Source: Thermoanaerobaculia bacterium (lineage in GTDB: Bacteria > Acidobacteriota > Thermoanaerobaculia > Gp7-AA8). Taken from it: a DNA stretch of 6,530 nucleotides. Position 1 is the first letter of the stretch. Each line of letters opens with the position of its first letter. A program made the translations under genes and the position numbers. The DNA is taken from contig JAMPYE010000252.1 in assembly GCA_023700825.1 (NCBI GenBank), positions 1 through 6,530 of the forward strand, read 5' to 3'. The notes beneath the pieces are model-generated. The model was given only the letters and a program-made list of their open reading frames with translations. It had not been told where the DNA came from and did not search any database. Shown here in pieces: positions 1-5,315 of this stretch.

Positions 1-6
1 GACCTC

Positions 7-1662
7 GTGACCGCGATGATCCTGGTGAGCGATCGGAAGTTTCTTCTGCTGCTGATCGCGACGTTTCTCGCGCTTCAGCTTCCGTTCGTCCCGACCGCCT
101 TCCGAGTTGACGAACCGACGTTCATCCGACTCGGGCAACAGGCGGAGCGAAGCCCCGCCGACCCGTACGGCTTTCAAATCAACTGGCTGGGTCTGGACGA
201 GGAGGCGTTTCACGTCCTCGCGAACCCTCCTGGGGTGCCGCTGTGGCTCGCGGCAGCCGGCCGGACGTTCGGCTGGAGCGAGACTTCACTCCACCTGTCG
301 ATGCTCCCGTTCGGAGTCCTCGCACTCGTCGGTATCTGGATTCTCGCCGGGGAGCTCGGCGTCGACCGGCGCGCCGCGGCCTTGCTGACGGCGGTATCTC
401 CTGCGTTCTTTCTGGGATCCCAGGTCGTGATGCCCGACGTGGCAATGCTGGCGATGATGAACCTCGCCGTGGGCCTTGCGCTTCGCTACCGGCGAACAGG
501 GAGCGGGCTTGCCGCTGCGTTGGGCGGGCTGTGCGGTTCTCTGGCGCCCGTCGTCAAGTACAACGGAGTGATCGCGGGTGCAGTCGTGGGAGTGATCTGG
601 ATTCTCTCGAAAGAGCGTCGCAGGGGGCTCGTTCTTCTGGCCGCAGCGCCAGCGCTGGGTCTGGCCGCCTGGAGCGTCTGGAGTCTTGCGGTATACGGCC
701 GTGCCCACGTGCTGGTGATGGCGGAGTTCCAGGGCGAAGGGATCACCAACATTTTCAGTGCGATGGTCGCGTATGTCGGGCTCGCGATGCTACCGCTTGC
801 GGTGGCCGCTCCCGGCCTGCCGGACGCGGGATCGCGACGCATTGTGAACGCGGCCACCCTTGGCGGATTCGCGTTGATGTGGGCGGGCGCGTGGCTCATC
901 CTCGGCTTCGGTCCGTGGGCCGCGCTCGCTTACGGGTTGAGCGCGGCAGTGGCGTTTCGTTACGGGATGATCGGCGTGGAGCTCGCCGCCAGCTGGCTGC
1001 GCGCGCGGGATCGCGACGGACTCGTTCTCATCGCCTGGGCCGTGATCGGCATCTGGTTCCAGTTCGGACTGCTGTTCTCGTCGGCGCGCTACCTGCTGCC
1101 GCTCCTGCCTCCCGCGCTCCTGATGATCCTGCGCGCGCGGCTCATCGACTCTCGATCGCCTTGGTTCCGAGTTGCGGTGGCGGTGAGCGCTGCCCTGGCT
1201 CTCGCGATTGCGATCGGGGACGCGCGACTGGCGAATCTCTCCAGGGACTTCGTGCGCGAGGTCGTGGTTCCTGAGCGTGCAAGGTACGAGGGCAGGTTCT
1301 TCTTCGACGGTCACTGGGGATTTCAGTACTACTGCGAAGAGGCCGGTGGCCGGAGCCTCAACTTCTGGAAGCAGGAGAAGTGGAGGGACGGTGACTTCGT
1401 GGCGATTGCCATGAACCCGTTTCCCGAGCACACGCGCCCCCAGCCGGGGCGGGGAATCAGGTTCGAAAGCCGGGGCTGGAAGCTCTCGCCGCACTGGCCG
1501 GTCCGTACGATCGACTGCGCCGTCCCTGCTAACTTCTATGGTCCGGGGCTTCGTCAGTGCAGGGGGCCTGCTCTCCCGTGGGGCTTCGCAACCGGGCCGT
1601 CCGATACCTTCGAGCTGTTCGTGGCGACAGAGCGCGTTCGCGGCGACGCCAGGGCACGGTGA
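7..1662 (+). CDS. Polytopic membrane protein, probable GT-C fold glycosyltransferase (PMT/ArnT-like)
   Basis: The predicted 551-residue protein has about ten hydrophobic segments (roughly residues 11-31, 99-116, 124-160, 168-200, 207-230, 250-268, 284-318, 337-357, 361-377, 388-404) and then a soluble C-terminal part (405-551). Features typical of lipid-phosphate-sugar dependent GT-C enzymes are visible. An acidic pair D35-E36 lies in the first non-cytoplasmic loop. NPPGVPLWLA (73-82) resembles the family's (H/K)PP motif. MPDVAML (142-148), VVKYNG (182-187) and SARYLLPLLPP (359-369) are also family-like. Such enzymes move a sugar from a polyprenyl-phosphate donor to a protein, lipid or glycan outside the membrane; the acceptor here cannot be told. 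The tail carries GHWGFQYY (435-442) and cysteines C443, C504 and C518. The start is unsure: GTG 7, ATG 16 and GTG 25 are in frame, the frame is open to base 1, and no Shine-Dalgarno can be judged, so the 5' end may be cut. Family confidence is moderate; specific function is unknown. Confidence 0.75.
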   Translation: MTAMILVSDRKFLLLLIATFLALQLPFVPTAFRVDEPTFIRLGQQAERSPADPYGFQINWLGLDEEAFHVLANPPGVPLWLAAAGRTFGWSETSLHLSMLPFGVLALVGIWILAGELGVDRRAAALLTAVSPAFFLGSQVVMPDVAMLAMMNLAVGLALRYRRTGSGLAAALGGLCGSLAPVVKYNGVIAGAVVGVIWILSKERRRGLVLLAAAPALGLAAWSVWSLAVYGRAHVLVMAEFQGEGITNIFSAMVAYVGLAMLPLAVAAPGLPDAGSRRIVNAATLGGFALMWAGAWLILGFGPWAALAYGLSAAVAFRYGMIGVELAASWLRARDRDGLVLIAWAVIGIWFQFGLLFSSARYLLPLLPPALLMILRARLIDSRSPWFRVAVAVSAALALAIAIGDARLANLSRDFVREVVVPERARYEGRFFFDGHWGFQYYCEEAGGRSLNFWKQEKWRDGDFVAIAMNPFPEHTRPQPGRGIRFESRGWKLSPHWPVRTIDCAVPANFYGPGLRQCRGPALPWGFATGPSDTFELFVATERVRGDARAR

Positions 1663-1865
1663 CGACCGGACGCCCGGGACGAGCCGTATACGATTCCGCG
1701 AACCTCTCGAGCAGCATCCCCGTGGAGGGTGACGAGTATCTTCTGGCGTTCCGCGGTAACCCGAGGTACCTTCCTCCGGCGGCGAGGAAGTTCCGGGGCG
1801 TTTCGGCGTTTCACCGGAGCGCGCTCAGGCCTCCTTTCCGTGGTGCAGAAGCGCCGGCGCGCCAG

Positions 1866-1890
1866 CAGCGGACAGCAGTCCGCTGGACTT
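1866..1890 (+). terminator. Weak terminator-like hairpin
   Basis: CAGCGGAC (1866-1873) and GTCCGCTG (1878-1885) are perfect reverse complements around an AGCA loop, giving an 8-bp GC-rich stem. It lies about 200 bp after the glycosyltransferase stop and before the rpsL promoter, a sensible place to end the upstream transcript. The following GACTTTAGG has only three T residues, so intrinsic termination would be inefficient. The hairpin could instead stabilise a 3' end made by Rho. The stem is seen directly; the terminator role is inferred. Confidence 0.3.
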
Positions 1891-1900
1891 TAGGCGCGGA

Positions 1901-1920
1901 ATAACCCCCTAGGGGGGTAT
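1901..1920. repeat. C-tract/G-tract inverted repeat, CsoR/RcnR-like operator candidate
   Basis: ATAACCCCCT and AGGGGGGTAT abut as an inverted repeat in which nine of ten base pairs match; the mismatch is A1904 against G1917. Short C-tract/G-tract halves flanked by TA-rich ends, of the general form TACCCC...GGGGTA, are the kind of site bound by the CsoR/RcnR/FrmR family of small metal- or sulfur-responsive repressors. The repeat ends 20 bp before the -35 box of the rpsL promoter. No such regulator is encoded in the window, and no divergent gene is seen. The repeat is certain; operator function is speculative. Confidence 0.4.
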
Positions 1921-1940
1921 GTTGTCCGACCCCGCGAGAC

Positions 1941-1969
1941 TTGACAGGTCCTCGTGTCGGGAGTATTTT
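1941..1969 (+). promoter_or_regulatory. Sigma70-type promoter of the str operon
   Basis: A consensus -35 box TTGACA (1941-1946) is followed by a 17-bp spacer and a -10 box TATTTT (1964-1969, four of six consensus bases). Transcription would begin near 1975-1977, giving an rpsL leader of about 42 bases. The bases after the -10 (GCGATGCC) are GC-rich, as in discriminators of ribosomal-protein promoters repressed by ppGpp; that regulation is inference. The first leader bases can pair as CCCGG (1977-1981) with CCGGG (1986-1990) around a TCCA loop. No A/T-rich UP element lies upstream. Confidence 0.75.
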
Positions 1970-2017
1970 GCGATGCCCCGGTCCACCGGGCCGTCAGACG
2001 TATCTCAAGAGGAAAGA

Positions 2018-2392
2018 ATGCCTACGATCAATCAGCTCGTCCAGCAGGGGCGCACGGCAGTCAAGTACAAGACCAAGTCGCCTGCCCTGCAGTCCAGCCC
2101 GCAGAAGCGGGGAGTCTGCACCCGTGTCTACACGACGACCCCGAAGAAGCCGAACTCGGCTCTCCGCAAGGTCGCCCGCGTGCGCCTGACCAACGGAATC
2201 GAGGTCACGACGTACATCCCGGGTGTCGGCCACAACCTGCAGGAGCACTCGATCGTGATGATCCGTGGCGGCCGCGTCAAGGACCTCCCGGGTGTTCGCT
2301 ATCACGTGATCCGGGGAACGCTCGATTCGACGGGCGTCGCCAATCGCAAGCAGAGCCGCAGCAAGTACGGCGCCAAGCGCCCCAAGTCGTAG
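2018..2392 (+). CDS. rpsL: 30S ribosomal protein S12
   Basis: The 124-residue product matches bacterial S12 along its whole length and has the usual family length. Recognisable blocks are MPTINQLV (1-8), PQKRGVCTRVYTTTPKKPNS (28-47), VGHNLQEHS (70-78), GGRVKDLPGVRYH (84-96) and the basic tail SRSKYGAKRPK (113-123). S12 sits at the 30S decoding centre and takes part in tRNA selection. The lysines altered in streptomycin-resistant mutants are wild type (K43, K88), and D89, the residue methylthiolated by RimO in other bacteria, is present. ATG 2018 is chosen over an in-frame ATG at 1919 because homology begins there, AAGAGGAAAG just upstream supplies a Shine-Dalgarno, and the promoter lies between the two ATGs. 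It is the first gene of the operon; rpsG follows after 15 bp. Confidence 0.98.
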   Translation: MPTINQLVQQGRTAVKYKTKSPALQSSPQKRGVCTRVYTTTPKKPNSALRKVARVRLTNGIEVTTYIPGVGHNLQEHSIVMIRGGRVKDLPGVRYHVIRGTLDSTGVANRKQSRSKYGAKRPKS

Positions 2393-2396
2393 TCTC

Positions 2397-2402
2397 AGAG
2401 GA
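2397..2402 (+). promoter_or_regulatory. rpsG ribosome binding site in 15-bp rpsL-rpsG gap
   Basis: AGAGGA lies five bases before the rpsG ATG. The whole gap (2393-2407) is 15 bp, leaving room for a ribosome site but not for the larger structured S7-binding region found between these genes in E. coli. Confidence 0.75.
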
Positions 2403-2407
2403 TCAGC

Positions 2408-2878
2408 ATGCCGAGAAGACGTGAAGTTCCCAAGCGCGAAGTTCTTCCCGACCCGCTCTACAACAGCCAGCTGGTGACGAAGTTCATCAACAGCCTGATG
2501 CTGCAGGGGCGGAAGTCGGTCGCGGAAGGTATTTTCTATGGCGCGATGAAGAAGGTCGAAGACCGCGCGAAGGACGATCCCCTCAAGATCTTCAAGAAGG
2601 CCGTCGACGGTGTGAAGCCGGCCGTCGAGGTCAAGAGCCGCCGGGTCGGTGGTTCGAACTACCAGGTCCCGGTCGAGGTTCGCCCGGCCCGCCGCACGTC
2701 GCTCGCGATCCGCTGGCTCATCCAGTTCGCGGCGAGCCGCGGCGAAAAGACGATGATGGACAAGCTTGCGGGCGAGCTGCTCGACGCGGCCAACGGTCGC
2801 GGCAACGCCATCAAGAAGAAGGAAGACACCCACAGGATGGCAGAGGCCAACAAGGCCTTCTCGCACTATCGCTGGTAG
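2408..2878 (+). CDS. rpsG: 30S ribosomal protein S7
   Basis: The 156-residue product is a full-length bacterial S7, which nucleates assembly of the 30S head on 16S rRNA and contacts the E-site tRNA. The family signature starts at DPLYNSQLVTKFINSLM (15-31) and continues through LQGRKSVAEGIFYGA (32-46). The beta-hairpin region VEVKSRRVGGSNYQVPVEV (73-91) and the conserved tail HRMAEANKAFSHYRW (142-156) are also clear. The ATG at 2408 is preceded by AGAGGA at good spacing. Codons 3 and 4 are AGA AGA, unlike the CGC/CGT arginines that dominate the rest of the gene. In E. coli S7 represses its own operon by binding the rpsL-rpsG gap; that gap is too short here, so any feedback must use another site. 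The next gene, fusA, starts 294 bp downstream. Confidence 0.98.
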   Translation: MPRRREVPKREVLPDPLYNSQLVTKFINSLMLQGRKSVAEGIFYGAMKKVEDRAKDDPLKIFKKAVDGVKPAVEVKSRRVGGSNYQVPVEVRPARRTSLAIRWLIQFAASRGEKTMMDKLAGELLDAANGRGNAIKKKEDTHRMAEANKAFSHYRW

Positions 2879-2897
2879 TGTCTGAGCCTGGGCGCTA

Positions 2898-2927
2898 TTG
2901 CAACCCGGGTGGAAGTTGTGGTAAAAA
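2898..2927 (+). promoter_or_regulatory. Candidate internal promoter for fusA-tuf
   Basis: TTGCAA (2898-2903) is separated by 18 bp from TAAAAA (2922-2927), with TGG just before the -10, forming an extended -10 arrangement. Both boxes are imperfect matches (five and four of six). It sits 20 bp after rpsG and about 240 bp before fusA, so it could drive EF-G and EF-Tu separately from the ribosomal protein genes. The boxes are visible; activity is inferred. Confidence 0.35.
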
Positions 2928-2928
2928 T

Positions 2929-2954
2929 GCCGGCCGCGCTGAAAAGCGCCCGGC
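2929..2954 (+). other. Bulged RNA hairpin with GAAA tetraloop
   Basis: GCCGG (2929-2933) pairs with CCGGC (2950-2954) and GCGCT (2936-2940) pairs with AGCGC (2945-2949). This leaves two unpaired C residues on the 5' side and a GAAA (GNRA-type) loop at 2941-2944. The stem is GC-rich and should be stable in RNA. No T-tract follows, so it is not a standard intrinsic terminator. It may be a protein-binding or attenuating element after rpsG, or a processing or pause site; none of these is proven by the sequence. Confidence 0.45.
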
Positions 2955-3122
2955 GTAGTACAGAAATAGCCCCCCGTAGCTCCGTCTCGACCGGATAACA
3001 CAGAAATCGTTCTGCGGTTCCGGACCGAGCAACGGGAAACGACGAATCGAATTTGGGAAGACTGGCCAGTGGCCACGGTGCGTCTCCGTGTCCATCGGCC
3101 GAAGGGCTCGCTTCCGCGCGCG

Positions 3123-3140
3123 GACGCCATGCATGGCGTC
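3123..3140. repeat. Perfect 18-bp palindrome upstream of fusA
   Basis: GACGCCATG followed directly by CATGGCGTC is a perfect 18-bp palindrome, ending 32 bp before the fusA ATG. As DNA it could bind a dimeric regulator. As RNA it could fold into a 7-bp stem GACGCCA/TGGCGTC with a TGCA loop, extendable by one G-U pair, just upstream of the fusA ribosome site. Function is unknown. Confidence 0.6.
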
Positions 3141-3172
3141 TCGTCAGTGAGGATGCGACCCGGGGTTTCAGA

Positions 3173-5254
3173 ATGGCACGACTCGTACCGCTAGAGCGAC
3201 AGCGCAACATCGGGATCATGGCCCACATCGACGCCGGTAAAACGACGACGACGGAGCGTGTCCTGTATTACACCGGCATGACCCACAAGATCGGTGAGGT
3301 CCATGACGGGACTGCGACCATGGACTGGATGGTCCAGGAGCAGGAGCGCGGCATCACGATCACTTCGGCGGCAACGACGGCAACCTGGGGCGACCATCGC
3401 ATCAACATCATCGACACTCCCGGCCACGTGGACTTCACGGCCGAGGTCGAGCGCTCGCTTCGCGTGCTCGACGGGGCTGTCGGCGTCTTCTGCGCAGTCG
3501 GCGGCGTCGAGCCGCAGTCTGAGACGGTCTGGCGCCAGGCCGACCGTTACGGCGTTCCGCGTATTGCATTCGTCAACAAGATGGACCGCCTCGGCGCGAA
3601 CTTCGCTTCGGTCGTCGGCCAGGTGAAGTCCAAGCTCGGGAAGAACGCGATCCCTCTGCAGATTCCGATTGGCGCCGAGGAGAATTTCAAGGGCATCATC
3701 GACCTCGTTCGCATGAAGGCTCTCGTCTTCCGCGACGAGACTCTCGGCGCGAAGTACGACATCGAAGAGATTCCCGAGAACCTGCGTGCCGAGGCCGAAG
3801 AGGCGCGTCACCTGATGGTCGAGTCGATCGCCGAGTCGAATGACCACCTTCTCGAGAAGTACCTCGCGGGCGAGCAGATCGAAGAGGCAGAGCTCAAGGC
3901 TGCGCTTCGCGTTGCGACGATTGGCGGCGTGATCACTCCGGTGGTCTGCGGATCGGCCTTCAAGAACAAGGGTGTGCAGCCGCTGCTCGATGCGGTCGTC
4001 GACTATCTGCCGTCGCCGCTCGACATCCCGCCGATGCCCGGTACGAACCCTGACAATGAGCAGCCGGAGGAGCGTCCCGCTTCCGACACGGCGCCGTTCT
4101 CGGGTCTCGTCTTCAAGATCATGACCGACCCGTTCGTCGGCCAGCTCGCGTTCTTCCGGGTCTACTCGGGCCACGTCGAGTCGGGCACCGCTGTTTACAA
4201 CTCGACCAAGGGCAACACCGAGCGCATCGGTCGCCTGCTGAAAATGCACGCGAACAAGCGCGAAGAGATCAAGGAAGTCTGGGCGGGCGACATCGCCGCC
4301 GCAGTCGGTCTCAAGAACGTCACCACTGGCGACACGATCTGCGAGAAGGCCAAGCCGATCGTCCTGCTGGCGATGAACTTCCCCGATCCGGTCATCGCGG
4401 TCGCGATCGAGCCGAAGACCAAGGGCGATCAGGAAAAGATGGGCGTCGCGCTCGCGAAGCTCATGCAGGAAGATCCGACGTTCAAGGTCCACACCGACAA
4501 AGAGACCAACCAGACGATCATCCGCGGGATGGGCGAGCTGCACCTGGAGATCATCGTCGATCGTCTCGTGCGCGAGTTCGGCGTCGGGGCGAACGTTGGC
4601 AAGCCGCAGGTTGCGTATCGCGAAGCGATCACGCGCGCCGCGGACGCCGACGGCAAGTTCGTGCGCCAGTCGGGTGGCAAGGGCCAGTACGGCCACGTCA
4701 AGATGCGCTTCGAGCCGATCACGGACGGCAGCAAGGACTTCGAGTTCGTGAACGACATCGTTGGCGGCTCGATCCCCAGGGAATTCATCAAGCCGGTCGA
4801 GCAGGGCATCAAGGAAGCCATGGAGAAGGGCATCCTCGCCGGATACCCGATGACAGGCGTTCGCGCGGTGCTCTATGACGGCTCGTACCACGACGTCGAC
4901 TCGTCGGAAATGGCGTTCAAGATCGCCGGCTCGCTCGCCTTCCAGGAAGGCGCCAAGAAGGCCGGCCCGATCCTGCTCGAGCCGATGATGGACGTCGAGG
5001 CCGTCACCCCCGAGGAGTATTCGGGCGACGTGATGGGCGACCTCAGCCGCCGGCGCGGCAAGATCCAGCAGATGGAAGACCGAGGCGGCGCGAAGGCGAT
5101 TCGTGCGTTCGTACCGCTCTCGGAGATGTTCGGTTACGCCACGCAGCTCCGCTCGATGACGCAGGGCCGCGCGAGCTACACGATGCAGTTCTCCAGCTAC
5201 GAGGCCGCGCCGAAGACCGTGGCCGAGGAAGTCATCGCGAAGGTTGCAGGATAG
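3173..5254 (+). CDS. fusA: Elongation factor G (EF-G)
   Basis: The 693-residue product is a normal-length EF-G, the GTPase that moves tRNA and mRNA through the ribosome and helps recycle it. The G-domain motifs are intact: AHIDAGKT (17-24), RGITIT (59-64), DTPGH (81-85), NKMD (135-138) and GSA (260-262). Domain II runs from about 308 to 400. Domain III carries RGMGELHLE (451-459). Domain IV carries SGGKGQYGHV (500-509) and YHDVDSSEMAFK (572-583), followed by domain V with EPMM (603-606) and the conserved MTQGRASYTM (662-671). It looks like the standard translocating EF-G rather than a divergent paralogue. The frame is open upstream to TTG 3053, but homology begins at MARLVPLERQRNIGIMAHID, so ATG 3173 is chosen. 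Its ribosome site is weak: only GGGG at 3162-3165, seven bases away. Early codons CGA, GTA, CTA and CGA are rare in the rest of the gene. tuf follows after 61 bp. Confidence 0.98.
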   Translation: MARLVPLERQRNIGIMAHIDAGKTTTTERVLYYTGMTHKIGEVHDGTATMDWMVQEQERGITITSAATTATWGDHRINIIDTPGHVDFTAEVERSLRVLDGAVGVFCAVGGVEPQSETVWRQADRYGVPRIAFVNKMDRLGANFASVVGQVKSKLGKNAIPLQIPIGAEENFKGIIDLVRMKALVFRDETLGAKYDIEEIPENLRAEAEEARHLMVESIAESNDHLLEKYLAGEQIEEAELKAALRVATIGGVITPVVCGSAFKNKGVQPLLDAVVDYLPSPLDIPPMPGTNPDNEQPEERPASDTAPFSGLVFKIMTDPFVGQLAFFRVYSGHVESGTAVYNSTKGNTERIGRLLKMHANKREEIKEVWAGDIAAAVGLKNVTTGDTICEKAKPIVLLAMNFPDPVIAVAIEPKTKGDQEKMGVALAKLMQEDPTFKVHTDKETNQTIIRGMGELHLEIIVDRLVREFGVGANVGKPQVAYREAITRAADADGKFVRQSGGKGQYGHVKMRFEPITDGSKDFEFVNDIVGGSIPREFIKPVEQGIKEAMEKGILAGYPMTGVRAVLYDGSYHDVDSSEMAFKIAGSLAFQEGAKKAGPILLEPMMDVEAVTPEEYSGDVMGDLSRRRGKIQQMEDRGGAKAIRAFVPLSEMFGYATQLRSMTQGRASYTMQFSSYEAAPKTVAEEVIAKVAG

Positions 5255-5301
5255 CCGGAGACCCCGGCGCGACTCATACGACTGAGAACGGAATAGAAAC
5301 C

Positions 5302-5308
5302 AGGAGGT
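5302..5308 (+). promoter_or_regulatory. Strong tuf ribosome binding site
   Basis: AGGAGGT lies seven bases before the tuf ATG and is close to the full complement of the 16S rRNA tail. It fixes the start codon and fits the high expression expected of EF-Tu. It contrasts sharply with the poor site in front of fusA. I found no clear promoter in the 61-bp fusA-tuf gap. Confidence 0.85.
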
Positions 5309-5315
5309 TCCAGCA

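Larger units (their letters stand above)
1663..1940. other. Non-coding gap between glycosyltransferase gene and rpsL promoter
   Basis: I see no convincing gene here. An open frame runs through it on the + strand (GTG 1557 to stop 1904), but it begins inside the glycosyltransferase gene in another frame, its product is Arg/Gly/Ala-rich and unfamiliar, and no ribosome site precedes it. The stretch holds several inverted repeats. One is CTTCCTC/GAGGAAG (1770-1776 with 1784-1790, 7-base loop), with no T-tract after it. The second is an 8-bp hairpin at 1866-1885. The third is the C-tract/G-tract repeat at 1901-1920. The first two may mark the end of the upstream transcript. Confidence 0.6.
2879..3172. 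other. Long rpsG-fusA intergenic region with several structured elements
   Basis: This 294-bp gap is long for two adjacent str-operon genes. In order it contains a possible promoter (2898-2927), a bulged hairpin with GAAA loop (2929-2954), the direct repeat ACAGAAAT (2960-2967 and 3000-3007), a small stem CAGAA/TTCTG (3001-3014), the overlapping palindromes ACTGGCCAGT (3061-3070) and GTGGCCAC (3069-3076), and an 18-bp perfect palindrome (3123-3140). No gene is credible: a 23-codon frame from ATG 2927 has unusual codons for this genome, and an upstream extension of the fusA frame to TTG 3053 lacks EF-G homology. The region could act as a fusA leader or regulatory segment. Confidence 0.6.

Noticed and set aside
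243..1274. 343-codon + strand frame inside the glycosyltransferase gene
   Set aside because: Arg/Gly-rich composition with no motifs, whereas the overlapping frame shows regular membrane segments and family motifs.
1557..1904. 115-codon + strand frame overlapping the glycosyltransferase end and running through the gap
   Set aside because: No ribosome site, no homology that I recognise, and composition typical of a chance frame. I cannot fully exclude a remnant.
1919..2017. N-terminal extension of rpsL to ATG 1919
   Set aside because: The extension carries the -35 and -10 boxes, lacks S12 homology, and a good Shine-Dalgarno sits before ATG 2018.
2927..2998. 23-codon frame (possible leader peptide) from ATG 2927
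   Set aside because: It overlaps the candidate -10 box and hairpin, uses codons such as ATA, ACA and AGT that are scarce in neighbouring genes, and has only a poor ribosome site.
1994..3130. 378-codon open frame on the - strand across rpsL and rpsG
   Set aside because: Same shadow effect; much of the product mirrors S12 and S7 codons and has no known motif.
3053..3172. N-terminal extension of fusA to TTG 3053
   Set aside because: The extra 40 residues are unlike any EF-G start; homology begins exactly at ATG 3173.
5255..5315. Promoter in the fusA-tuf gap
   Set aside because: No pair of boxes with acceptable spacing; only the strong ribosome site is supportable.
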